Below, one piece after another: positions 25,215 to 34,510 of a stretch of DNA of 64,000 bases. The stretch covers positions 186,001 through 250,000 of the forward strand of contig CAWDLI010000015.1 of assembly GCA_963803245.1 (NCBI GenBank), given 5' to 3'. The DNA is from JACVRW01 sp963803245. GTDB taxonomy: Bacteria; Actinomycetota; Thermoleophilia; Solirubrobacterales; Thermoleophilaceae. A model generated the notes under the pieces. It made no database searches. It saw only the letters and a program-made list of their open reading frames with translations, and had not been told where the DNA came from. Numbering within the stretch: the stretch's first letter is position 1; each line of letters starts with the position of its first letter. The position numbers were made by a program, and so were the translations under genes.

Positions 25215-26614
25215 GCCTCAAGGAGGGTATGAGCGCCGGCGGCCGCCGGCGTGCCCGAGCGCACCTCCTCGTACACGTGGGCGAGGCCCTGCGCCAGCGC
25301 GGGCCAGGCGTAGCGGGCGCGCGCCTCCTCGTAGGCACGCTCGCCGCGCCGCCGCCGCTCGGCATCCCCGTTGACCGCTTCCACGAGCGCCTCCACCATG
25401 GCGTCCTCGTCGTCCGGGGGCACGAGCCAGCCGGTCTCGCCGGCGTCCACGATCTCCGCCGGCCCGTGCGCGTCCACGGCCACCACCGGGAGGCCGCAGG
25501 CCATCGCCTCCACCAGCACCGCGCCGAACTGCTCGTGAACGGAGGGCAGCACCAGCAGGTCGGCGGCGTTGAGGCCCGCCGGCAGGTCCTCGTGGCCGCG
25601 CCAGCCCGCCAGGAACACGTCCGGATTGCCGCTCTCGCGCACCACCTCCAGCGGGTGCTCCCCCTCCCACTCGCCGGGGAAGCCCCCCAGCAGCACCAGC
25701 GGAGCCGGCTGCTCGAAGCGGGCCCGGGCACGCGTGTGGGCGCGAATCAGGAGCGGGATGCGCTTGACGGAGGTGTAGCGGCCCACATAGAGCAGCACCG
25801 GCCCGCCGGCGCGGAACGGCTCGAGCCCCTCCTCGCTGTAGGTGACCGTGCCGGGCTCGCCCGACTCGTCCCATCCGCGCGGCTCCTCCACGAGCCAGCG
25901 GCGCCAGTGGGCGAGCCGCTCGCCCGGGTCGAGCGGCTCCCGCCGGAACCCGGTCGGATCGAAGCCGTTGGGAGCCCACACGATCTTCTCGGGCGCCACG
26001 CCGAGGAGGTCCGGCACGCGCCGCACCGCGTCCGGCGAGAGCACGAGCAGCCGCTCGCACGCCCGCGCCCAGCGCCGCATCCGGGACGCCCACTCCTCCG
26101 CGTAGGCCCACCCGGCCGGCGGGCCGGCCGCGATCTCGCTCAGCATCAACAGCTCGGTGCCGTGCAGGTGCCCGATCCGGGGCACCTGCGGATGGTCGCG
26201 CTCGGCGGCCTCGTTTATCGGCGTGAGGTGATGCAGGTGAAGCAGGTCGGCCTCTCTCGCGCCGGCGGAGCGGAGCTGCCGGCTCCACGCGGCCACCTGG
26301 TGCTCGAAGGCGCGCTCGTCGAGCCGGGCGAACACCCGGTCCGGAGCGCCCGGGCGGTCCTCGAACGAGGGGTGGTAGGGAGGATCGGCGGCGAGCGGGT
26401 CGGGCGAGGCCGCGGCCGTGTCGAACTCCATCGCGCGTACGTCCAGGCCCGGGAAGAAGGTGGCGGCGTTCGAGGGCGCCCCGGGTGGACCGAGCGAGCC
26501 GCACACGAGCGTCGGGTCCCACCCGGACTCCGGAAGCGAACGCGCGAGGTAGCGCACCACTTGGCTCGATCCCCCTCGCGGGAAGAACATCAACCCCATG
26601 ACCACGCGCGGCAC
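25211..26614 (-). CDS. Family 4-type glycosyltransferase
   Basis: 467 residues, GT-B fold. The N-terminal domain has a glycine-rich start (FFPRGGSSQVVRYLARSL). The C-terminal domain has VLLYVGRYTSVKRIPLLIRAH and the E-x7-E-type motif SVHEQFGAVLVEAMACGLPVVAVDAHGPAEIV. It transfers a sugar from a nucleotide donor to an unknown acceptor, retaining configuration. The long insert between the domains (about residues 60-130) is Pro/Asp-rich. No membrane segment is evident. Confidence 0.88.
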   Translation of the reverse strand: MPRVVMGLMFFPRGGSSQVVRYLARSLPESGWDPTLVCGSLGPPGAPSNAATFFPGLDVRAMEFDTAAASPDPLAADPPYHPSFEDRPGAPDRVFARLDERAFEHQVAAWSRQLRSAGAREADLLHLHHLTPINEAAERDHPQVPRIGHLHGTELLMLSEIAAGPPAGWAYAEEWASRMRRWARACERLLVLSPDAVRRVPDLLGVAPEKIVWAPNGFDPTGFRREPLDPGERLAHWRRWLVEEPRGWDESGEPGTVTYSEEGLEPFRAGGPVLLYVGRYTSVKRIPLLIRAHTRARARFEQPAPLVLLGGFPGEWEGEHPLEVVRESGNPDVFLAGWRGHEDLPAGLNAADLLVLPSVHEQFGAVLVEAMACGLPVVAVDAHGPAEIVDAGETGWLVPPDDEDAMVEALVEAVNGDAERRRRGERAYEEARARYAWPALAQGLAHVYEEVRSGTPAAAGAHTLLEA

Positions 26615-26624
26615 CGCGCTGACG

Positions 26625-27038
26625 CTACAAGGAGCCTCCGGCGTGATGGAGCTTCACGGCCTTGGCCGCCTCTTCCCGATCCGGGCCGATCCAGTTCCAG
26701 GCGATCTTTCCCTCGCGCAGCTCGAACACGTGGATCATCTCCACCGGGATCATCTCGTCGGTGATCCCGGTGTGCCTCAGGCGGCCCTGCAGGCGGACCG
26801 GGACCACCACCACGTCACCCTCCTCGATGAACTCGATCGGCTCGGTGTGGTGCGCCTCCACCACCTCGAAGTACTGCTCGAAGGACCGGCGGATCTCGTC
26901 ACGGTTCTGGTGGGTCTCTCCGAGCACCTGGACCACCTGCTTCGCGTCCGGCCAGAAGGAGTCCATCAGCGCGTCGAGGTCGCCGCGATTGAACGCGTCG
27001 TACATGGCGCGAAGCAGCTGAACGTTGTCCCCCGCCAT
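26625..27038 (-). CDS. SnoaL-like (NTF2 fold) protein
   Basis: 137 residues from ATG 27038. Typical pattern: LLRAMYDAFNRGDLDALMDSFWPDAKQVVQV, a helix with RDEIRRSFEQYFEVVEAH, then strands ending VEMIHVFELREGKIAWNWIG. A stress- or ligand-binding NTF2-like protein with no assignable reaction. Two bases downstream of the SDR gene on the same strand and ten bases upstream of the glycosyltransferase, so it sits inside that operon. A related protein is at 58319-58714. Confidence 0.8.
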   Translation of the reverse strand: MAGDNVQLLRAMYDAFNRGDLDALMDSFWPDAKQVVQVLGETHQNRDEIRRSFEQYFEVVEAHHTEPIEFIEEGDVVVVPVRLQGRLRHTGITDEMIPVEMIHVFELREGKIAWNWIGPDREEAAKAVKLHHAGGSL

Positions 27039-27040
27039 CT

Positions 27041-27778
27041 CTAGACGATCGTCGGCACGCTGCCGCCGTCCACCGACCAGGCGGCGCCGGTCACGTTCGA
27101 GGCCTGCTCCGAGCACAGGAAGGCGATCACGGCCGCTATCTCGTCCTCGCGCCCCATCCGGCCGATCGGCGGCTTCGAGTGGGTCGAGGCGAGCACCTCG
27201 TCGCGCGTCGAGCCGGTGCGCTCGGCCACCTGATCCGCGAGACCGCCCTCCCCCACCCACAGCTCGGTTTCCACCGGGCCCGGCGCCACGGAGTTGACCA
27301 GCACCCCGTCGGACGCGAACGAGTCCGCGAACGTGCGGCTCAGCGACAGCAGCGCAGCCTTGGTGACCGAATAGGCGGGATTGGTGAGCGAGGGCCGCTT
27401 GCCGGAGGACGAGCTCACGTTCACGATCCGCCCCCCGCCCGCGCCGGCCATGGCCGGCGCCAGCGCGCGCATCAGGCGCATCGGGGCCATCACGTGGAGA
27501 TCCCACTGGGCCTGCCACTCGTCGTCGCGCTGCTCCTCCAGCGAGCGCACGCTGCTGGTGCCCGCGTTGTTCACTAGTGCCCATGGCGCCCCCTCGCAGC
27601 GCTCGAGCACGCGCTCGCCGGCGTCCGGGGCGGTCACGTCCAACTCGATGTCCGCGTCGTTCCGCGCCACCGATAGCACGCGCGCGCCCTCCTGCGCGAG
27701 CATGCGGGCCGTGGCGGCGCCAATGCCCCGTGTGGCGCCGGTGACCACGCAGATCTTGCCGTCGAGCCCGAGGTCCAT
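27041..27778 (-). CDS. Short-chain dehydrogenase/reductase (SDR)
   Basis: 245 residues from ATG 27778; a GTG at 27811 would add eleven residues. The classical SDR elements are all there: TGATRGIG cofactor loop, LDVTAP, NNAG, the catalytic Ser in VNVSSSSGKRP, YSVTK (Tyr/Lys), and a C-terminal VTGAAWSVDGG. It reduces or oxidises a carbonyl/alcohol with NAD(P)H. First gene of the operon that continues with a SnoaL-like gene, a glycosyltransferase and a metalloprotease. It is divergent from the YjbQ gene across only 19 bp. Confidence 0.9.
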   Translation of the reverse strand: MDLGLDGKICVVTGATRGIGAATARMLAQEGARVLSVARNDADIELDVTAPDAGERVLERCEGAPWALVNNAGTSSVRSLEEQRDDEWQAQWDLHVMAPMRLMRALAPAMAGAGGGRIVNVSSSSGKRPSLTNPAYSVTKAALLSLSRTFADSFASDGVLVNSVAPGPVETELWVGEGGLADQVAERTGSTRDEVLASTHSKPPIGRMGREDEIAAVIAFLCSEQASNVTGAAWSVDGGSVPTIV

Positions 27779-27797
27779 CAGGAGGAATGATCGCCCA

Positions 27798-28259
27798 ATG
27801 AAGTCCCACACCGTCTACCGGACGTTCCAGACCGAGTCCAGGCGCGAGTTCGTGCGCATCACCGAGGACGTTCAGAGCGCCGTCGACGAGGCCGGCGTGA
27901 GCGAGGGACTGGCCGTCGTGGCGGCCATGCACATCACCGCCGGGGTCTGGATCAACGACGACGAGCCCGGTCTCCAGGAGGACACTCTGGAGTGGCTCGA
28001 CAAGGTCGCTCCGCCCAGCTGGAAGGAGCCCGCGAACGACGTGGCCCGCCAGCTGCTCCCAGATCCCGGCGACTACCGCCACCACCGCGGCGGAGAGGAC
28101 AACGGCGATGCGCACCTGAAGAACCTGCTCGTGCACCACCAGGCGATCGTGCCGGTCACCGACGGCCGGCTCGACCTCGGCCCCTGGCAGCAGGTCTTCT
28201 ACACGGAGTTCGACGGGCGCCGGCCCAAGCGGCTGGTGATCAAGGTGCTCGGCGAGTGA
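27798..28259 (+). CDS. YjbQ family protein (UPF0047, secondary thiamine-phosphate synthase-type)
   Basis: 153 residues. The family hallmarks are visible: MHITAGVWINDDEPG, a HHRGGEDNGDAHLKNLLVHHQAIVPVTDGRLDLGPWQQVFYTEFDG stretch (H-x-x-G, NGDAH, final QQ-F-E-D-G), with several His/Asp positions suggesting a metal site. Members can form thiamine phosphate from HMP-PP and THZ-P weakly; the physiological role is not settled. An AGGAGG at 27780-27785 lies rather far (12 bases) upstream of ATG 27798. Confidence 0.88.
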   Translation: MKSHTVYRTFQTESRREFVRITEDVQSAVDEAGVSEGLAVVAAMHITAGVWINDDEPGLQEDTLEWLDKVAPPSWKEPANDVARQLLPDPGDYRHHRGGEDNGDAHLKNLLVHHQAIVPVTDGRLDLGPWQQVFYTEFDGRRPKRLVIKVLGE

Positions 28260-28269
28260 CGCCCGGGCG

Positions 28270-29220
28270 CTACCCGTAGACCTCGGGATTCACGCAGTGC
28301 GGCATCCGCGTGCCGGCCAGCCCGGCCAGCAGGTTGTCCACCGCCAGGTCCGCCATCCGCTCGCGGGTGGCGTGCGTGGCCGAGCCGAGGTGGGGCAGCA
28401 CGAGCAGGTTGGGCGCCGCCAGGAGCGGGTGGCCGCCGGGTAGCGGCTCCGGGTCGGTCACGTCGAGCCCGGCGCCGGCGATCCTCCCATTCTCCAGCGC
28501 CTCGATCAGGGCGGCGGTGTCCACGATCGGCCCCCGGGCTGTGTTCACCAGGTAGGCGCTCGGCTTCATCAGCGCCAGGGCCCGCGCGTCGATCAGGCCG
28601 CGCGTCTCCGGCGTGAGCGGGCAGTGAAGCGTCACGAAGTCGGCGCGCTGGAGCAGTTCCTCGAGCGTCACGCCCCCGTGGCGGCCGGAGTAGATCACCT
28701 CGGCGCCGAAGCCCTCCACGCGGCGCGCCACGGCCCGCCCGATCCGTCCCATCCCCACCACGCCCACGGTCGAGTGGTGGAGGTCGTGGCCCATCAGCAG
28801 GTCCGCCTCCCAGGTGAACCACTCCCCGCGCCGCACGAGCGCGTCGCCCTCCACCATCCGCCGCGAGGCTCCGAGCATCAGCGCCACGGCCAGGTCGGCC
28901 GTGGTGTCGGTGAGCACGTCGGGAGTGTGGCCCACGGGGATGCCGCGCTCGGTGGCGGCGGCCACATCGATGTTGTCCACGCCCACGGCGTAGTTCGAGA
29001 TCGCGCGCAGCCGCGGCGCGGCGGCGATCACATCGGCCGTGACGGCATCGGTGAGCAGGCTCAGCAGCCCGTCGGCGTCAGCCAGGCCCGCGCTGAGCTC
29101 CGAGGCCGGTGGAGGCACCCGCTCCGGCCAGATCTCCACGTGGTGCCGCTCGCCCAGGCGCTCGAGCGCGTCGCCCGGCAGCCGCCGGGTGACGAAGGCG
29201 GTCGGAGGGGCGTCCGTCAT
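28270..29220 (-). CDS. D-isomer specific 2-hydroxyacid dehydrogenase (glyoxylate/hydroxypyruvate reductase type)
   Basis: 316 residues from ATG 29220. The Rossmann motif VGVVGMGRIGRAVARRV, the conserved Arg in LVNTARGPIVD, the Glu in DVTDPEPLPGGHPL and the catalytic His in LPHLGSATHATRERM make a complete active site. It is typical of NAD(P)H-dependent glyoxylate, hydroxypyruvate or phosphoglycerate-like reductases. It stands alone on its strand, convergent with the YjbQ gene and divergent from the ParB-like gene. Confidence 0.9.
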   Translation of the reverse strand: MTDAPPTAFVTRRLPGDALERLGERHHVEIWPERVPPPASELSAGLADADGLLSLLTDAVTADVIAAAPRLRAISNYAVGVDNIDVAAATERGIPVGHTPDVLTDTTADLAVALMLGASRRMVEGDALVRRGEWFTWEADLLMGHDLHHSTVGVVGMGRIGRAVARRVEGFGAEVIYSGRHGGVTLEELLQRADFVTLHCPLTPETRGLIDARALALMKPSAYLVNTARGPIVDTAALIEALENGRIAGAGLDVTDPEPLPGGHPLLAAPNLLVLPHLGSATHATRERMADLAVDNLLAGLAGTRMPHCVNPEVYG

Positions 29221-29231
29221 GCGCGGGGAGG

Positions 29232-30158
29232 ATGGCACGCGCGTCGGGTATCACTAGGGGGGTGCCCAAGGACACCGGCCTCCCGGAATCCGACGCGCAG
29301 TTCGACTTCGCCCGCACGCGGAGGGCGCGCGCGCTCGGACGCCTGAGAGACGCGCTGCGGCGCGAGCCGAGCGACGTGAACGTGATCCTGCCCTTCGAGG
29401 AGGTGGTGGCCGCGCTCGGCCGTCGCGGCGAGCGCCGGCTCGGCCAGCAGGTGATCCCGCTCGACTCGATCGTCGGCACGGTCGATCGCGGCCGCGAGTT
29501 CGACCGCAGCTTCCGGCCCACCTCCGGCAAGGTGCGGACGCGCTGGGAGCGGGTGGCGGCGGCGCAGCGCCGCGGCGAGGCGATGCCGCCGATCGACGTC
29601 TACCGGATCGGAGAGCTGCACTTCGTCAAGGACGGGCACCACCGCGTGTCCGTTGGGCGCGCGCTCGGCCACAAGGACATCAACGCGTACGTGACCGAGG
29701 TCCTCACGGAGCTCGGAGCGGAGCGGGAGATCACGCTCGCCGACCTCCCGCTGAAGAGCCACCAGCGGCTGTTCCGCGAGCGCGTGCCGCTCCCCGAGGA
29801 GGCCCGTGCGTCGATCCAGCTCTCGGACGAGTGGCGCTACGCCGCGCTGGCCGAGGCCGTGGAGGCCTGGGGCTTCCGGCGCGAGCAGGCCACCGGCGAG
29901 GAGCTGGCGCGCGCGGACGTGGCGGAGGCCTGGTTCCGCGAGGAGTACGAGCCGGTCGTCGAGATGCTCCAGGAGGCGGGACTGGCGCGGAAGGGCACGG
30001 CCACCGAGGCCTACATGCGCATCTCCCACCTGCGCTACCTGATCCTGCGCACTCACGACTGGGACGAGAGCGTGATCGAACGCCTCCGTCAGGAGCTCGA
30101 GCGCCCAAGCTGGGACGAGGACACGATGGTCAAGGCGCTGCGGAAGGAGCTGCGCTGA
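29232..30158 (+). CDS. ParB N-terminal domain-like protein
   Basis: 308 residues if started at ATG 29232; GTG 29262 is an equally plausible start, as neither has well-spaced ribosome-site sequence. The middle of the protein has the ParB/Srx-like pattern: IPLDSIVGTVDR, then PPIDVYRIGELHFVKDGHHRVSVGRALG, where GHHR matches the nucleotide-binding box (usually G-x-x-R/E-R/H). There is no partner ParA and no clear HTH, so this is not a chromosome-partition ParB. A mostly helical C-terminal half has no recognised domain. Its stop codon lies at the edge of the hairpin repeat. Confidence 0.75.
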   Translation: MARASGITRGVPKDTGLPESDAQFDFARTRRARALGRLRDALRREPSDVNVILPFEEVVAALGRRGERRLGQQVIPLDSIVGTVDRGREFDRSFRPTSGKVRTRWERVAAAQRRGEAMPPIDVYRIGELHFVKDGHHRVSVGRALGHKDINAYVTEVLTELGAEREITLADLPLKSHQRLFRERVPLPEEARASIQLSDEWRYAALAEAVEAWGFRREQATGEELARADVAEAWFREEYEPVVEMLQEAGLARKGTATEAYMRISHLRYLILRTHDWDESVIERLRQELERPSWDEDTMVKALRKELR

Positions 30159-30198
30159 TGCCATCGGGGCGCACCCGGCCGAGCCGGGTGCTTCCGCA

Positions 30199-30201
<3 letters not shown>
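30157..30201 (+). repeat. Hairpin repeat copy 3, at a convergent gene junction
   Basis: GATGCCATCGG, stem GCACCCGGC (30171-30179), three-base loop, GCCGGGTGC (30183-30191), CTTCCGCACTA. Same orientation as the copy at 24493. It overlaps the TGA of the plus-strand ParB-like gene by two bases, and its CTA (30199-30201) is the TAG of the minus-strand transporter ATPase gene. Probable bidirectional terminator. Confidence 0.75.
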
Positions 30202-31432
<1,231 letters not shown>

Positions 31433-31444
31433 CGGGTACCTCCT

Positions 31445-32272
31445 TTATCCCTTCACCGCGCCGGCGGTGAGGCCCGCGACGATTCGGCGCTGGAAGATCA
31501 GAACCATGATGATGATCGGGACGGTGACCACGACGGCCGCCGCGGCGATCGCACCGATCGGCTGCGTGAACTGCGACGCCCCGGTGAAGAAGGCGAGTGC
31601 CGCCGGGACTGTCCGGGCGTTGTCGGTCGAGGTCAACGTGTTCGCGAAGATGAAGTCGTTCCAGGCGAAGATGAACACGAGGATCGCCGCGGTGAACACG
31701 CCGGGCGCCGCGAGCGGCACGATGATCTTCCGGAACGCCTGGAAGGGCGTGGCCCCGTCCACCTGGGCCGCCTGCTCGAGCTCCCAGGGGATCTCGCGGA
31801 AGAACGCCGAGAGCGTGTAGATCGCCAGCGGCAGCGTGAAGGTCATGTAGGGGATGATCAGCCCGAGCCAGGTGTCGTAGAGCCCGATCGCCCGCCACAT
31901 GTCGAAGAGCGAGCCGACGATCGAGATCGGCGGGAACATCGCCACCGCCAGGGCGCCGGAGAGGATCAGCGTCTTGCCGGTGAACTCGAGCCGCGAGGTG
32001 GCGTAGGCCGCCATCGCGGCGAGCACGATCGAGATCAGCGTCGCGATGGCCGCGATGCCGAGCGAGTTGATCAGCGCGGCGATGAACATGTCGTCCTTGA
32101 AGATCACCTCGTAGTTCTCGAAGGAGATGCCCGAGTAGAACTTGCGGTCGGCCACCTGCTCCGGGGTCTTCAGCGAGAGCGTGGTGATCCACGCCACCGG
32201 GATCAGGGCGTAGAGCAGCACCACCAGGATCCCGATTCCCCACATCACCCGCTCGCGGTTCGTGTGATCCAC
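31445..32272 (-). CDS. Carbohydrate ABC transporter permease (MalG-like)
   Basis: 275 residues with six membrane helices. The EAA loop that docks to the ATPase reads ELEQAAQVDGATPFQAFRKIIVPLAAPG. The N-terminal VMWGIGILVVLLYALIPVAWITTLSL and periplasmic loop are typical of MalG-type subunits. It lies directly behind the MalF-like permease and 12 bp before the ATPase gene. Pairs with its neighbour to form the membrane pore. Confidence 0.92.
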   Translation of the reverse strand: MDHTNRERVMWGIGILVVLLYALIPVAWITTLSLKTPEQVADRKFYSGISFENYEVIFKDDMFIAALINSLGIAAIATLISIVLAAMAAYATSRLEFTGKTLILSGALAVAMFPPISIVGSLFDMWRAIGLYDTWLGLIIPYMTFTLPLAIYTLSAFFREIPWELEQAAQVDGATPFQAFRKIIVPLAAPGVFTAAILVFIFAWNDFIFANTLTSTDNARTVPAALAFFTGASQFTQPIGAIAAAAVVVTVPIIIMVLIFQRRIVAGLTAGAVKG

Positions 32273-32273
32273 C

Positions 32274-33221
32274 TCAGACCTCCCCTCGCTGCTGCGCCGT
32301 GCTCGTGCCGAGCGCCTTCACGAAGAAGACGGCGATGAGGATCACGCACAGGAAGATCAGGATCGATATGGCCGATCCGAGCCCCAGGTTCCCGCGGTTG
32401 ATCAGGACGTTGTAGCCCAGGATCGACACGCTCTCGGTGCCGAGCGCACCCCCGGGTTGGATGATGTAGATGTTGTCGAAGATCCGGAACGCGTCGAGCG
32501 TGCGGAACAGGAGGGCGACGAGAATCGCCGGCTTCATCAGCGGGATCGTGATGCGGAAGAAGCGCTGCGTGACGCTTGCGCCGTCGACCTTGGCCGCCTC
32601 GTGCAGCTCGTCGGGAACGAGCGAGAGTCCCGCCAGGAGCAGCAGCGCCATGAACGGGGTCGTCTTCCAGACCTCGGCCAGGATGATCACGACCAGGGAG
32701 CCGTTCTTCGTGTTGAGCGGCTGGGCGTCGTCCGCGATCAGCGGCAGCCCCGCGACGAATCCGCTGGTCGGGTCGAACGCGTACTTCCAGGCGAAGGCCG
32801 CGACCACCGTGATGATCCCGTAGGGGATCAGGATCGCCGCGCGCACCGGTCCGCGCCCGAAGATCGCCCGGTGCATCACGAGCGCGATCGCCATGCCGAG
32901 CACCAGCTCGATCGCCACCGACGCGATCGTGATGATGAGCGTCGTGGCGACGTCCGACCACCACGTGGTCGAGGTCAGCACGTCGCCGTAGTTCGCGAAA
33001 CCGACGAACTCCTTGTCGTCCGGGAAACGCAGATCGAACTTCTGGAGCGACAGGTAGAACGCGTAGGCGATCGGATAGCCCGTCACGATCAGCATCGCGA
33101 TCACCGCCGGGGCGCAGAGCAGCCAGGCGAGCTTGCGCTCGGCGCGGGCGCGGTCGGTGATGCCCTTCTTCTTCGGTGCGGGCGGTGCGGCGGTCTGCGT
33201 GGTTGCGGCGCCGGCTTCCAT
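32274..33221 (-). CDS. Carbohydrate ABC transporter permease (MalF-like)
   Basis: 315 residues. A Pro/Ala-rich cytoplasmic N-terminus (TAAPPAPKKKG) precedes six membrane helices. The EAA loop is ELHEAAKVDGASVTQRFFRITIPLMKPA. The start ATG 33221 coincides with the end of the binding-protein gene (one-base-scale overlap). Core subunit of the sugar importer. Confidence 0.92.
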   Translation of the reverse strand: MEAGAATTQTAAPPAPKKKGITDRARAERKLAWLLCAPAVIAMLIVTGYPIAYAFYLSLQKFDLRFPDDKEFVGFANYGDVLTSTTWWSDVATTLIITIASVAIELVLGMAIALVMHRAIFGRGPVRAAILIPYGIITVVAAFAWKYAFDPTSGFVAGLPLIADDAQPLNTKNGSLVVIILAEVWKTTPFMALLLLAGLSLVPDELHEAAKVDGASVTQRFFRITIPLMKPAILVALLFRTLDAFRIFDNIYIIQPGGALGTESVSILGYNVLINRGNLGLGSAISILIFLCVILIAVFFVKALGTSTAQQRGEV

Positions 33222-34438
33222 CAGAAGATCTTCCCCTCGGCCGCCTTCTCCATCCGGTCGCGCAGCTTGTCCACGATGCCGTCGGGATCAACCTTGTCGG
33301 GCGGGTGGAAGGTCTTCTGGATGGCGAGCGAGATGTCGCTGTACGCCGGTGTCACGGGCCGCGGCGCGGCCGCCTCGATCGACTCCCGAAGGAGATCGGC
33401 GAACGGGTAGGCCTTCTGCACCTTGGGCGTGTCGTAGACCGACTCCGTGGTGGGAGGCAGGCCACCCAGCTCGGCCGCGATCGCCTGGTGGTCCTCGTTC
33501 GCCAGGCACTCGGCGGCCTCGAAGGCCAGGTCCGGCTTCTCCGAGTAGGAGGACACGCCGATGTTGATGCCGCCGAGCGGCGGACGGCTCGGCTTGCCGG
33601 CGTCCGTCCGCGGATAGCGCGCCCAGCCCATGTTCTTCTGGAACTCCTCGCTCACGTCCCCGGCGCTCGGGTAGACGAAGGGATAGTTCACCTGGTAGTC
33701 GGAGCGCCCCGACTCGAAGCCCTGGCGCGCCTGGTCCTCGGCGTTGGTGGACATGCCGGGTGGCGCGGCCGGGGACGTGGCGAGCTTGCTCTCGATCTCG
33801 GCCGCCCGCTTGGCGGTGTCGTCGACCTTCACGTCGCCGTTCTGGTCGACGATCTGGCCGCCGGCGCCCGCGATCAGCGAGTTGATCCAGACGGTGAGAC
33901 CCTCGTACTGGCGCGCCTGCACCTCGACCGCGGTGCCCTTCTCCACGGCGTCGTCGATCATCTCGTCCCAGGTGAAGTCCTCGGGCGGCGGGTCCACGCG
34001 GTCCTTGCGGTACCAGAGCAGCTGGGTGTTGCTGGTGAAGGGAATCGCCCAGACCTTGCCCTTGTACTGCACCGTCTTGAGCGGGCCCTCGAGCTTGCCC
34101 TCCTCGGCCGCGGTGCGCCGCTCGCCCTCCCACGGCAGGATCCAGCCGGCCTCCGCGAGCTCGGCGGTCCAGATCACGTCCATGCCGACCAGGTCGATGC
34201 TCTCGTCCTCGGCCGCGAGCCGGCGGACGATCAGCTCGCGCTGCTGGTTCGCGTCCGTTGGCAGCTTCACGTAGTTGATCGTGTAGCGGCCGTTGGCCTG
34301 CTTGTTGCAGTCCGACACGGCCGCGTCGTACGCGCCGCCCGGCTCGTTGAACACGTACCAGTTGATGGCCCGTGCGCCGCTACCGCCCTCGCCGCCGCCA
34401 CAGGCCGCCAGCATCGACAGCGCGAGCGTCGCGATCAC
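33221..34438 (-). CDS. Sugar-binding lipoprotein of an ABC importer
   Basis: 405 residues from GTG 34438. A lipobox LSMLAACGGG predicts a lipid-anchored extracytoplasmic protein. The mature part is a family-1 solute-binding protein (INWYVFNEPGGAYDAAVSDCNKQANGRY, VWAIPFTSNTQLLWYRKD, the latter very typical). Started at GTG, the signal peptide has no positive charge. An in-frame CTG at 34462, well spaced behind GAGGGAGAGGGAG, would add HGRQAIA with an Arg and may be the true start. It delivers the sugar to the MalF/MalG-like permeases. Confidence 0.9.
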   Translation of the reverse strand: MIATLALSMLAACGGGEGGSGARAINWYVFNEPGGAYDAAVSDCNKQANGRYTINYVKLPTDANQQRELIVRRLAAEDESIDLVGMDVIWTAELAEAGWILPWEGERRTAAEEGKLEGPLKTVQYKGKVWAIPFTSNTQLLWYRKDRVDPPPEDFTWDEMIDDAVEKGTAVEVQARQYEGLTVWINSLIAGAGGQIVDQNGDVKVDDTAKRAAEIESKLATSPAAPPGMSTNAEDQARQGFESGRSDYQVNYPFVYPSAGDVSEEFQKNMGWARYPRTDAGKPSRPPLGGINIGVSSYSEKPDLAFEAAECLANEDHQAIAAELGGLPPTTESVYDTPKVQKAYPFADLLRESIEAAAPRPVTPAYSDISLAIQKTFHPPDKVDPDGIVDKLRDRMEKAAEGKIF

Positions 34439-34510
34439 AGCTATGGCTTGCCGTCCGTGCAGTTCTCCCTCTCCCTCGGGAGGGTCCTACCCCGCTGCCG
34501 AAGCTTTCAA

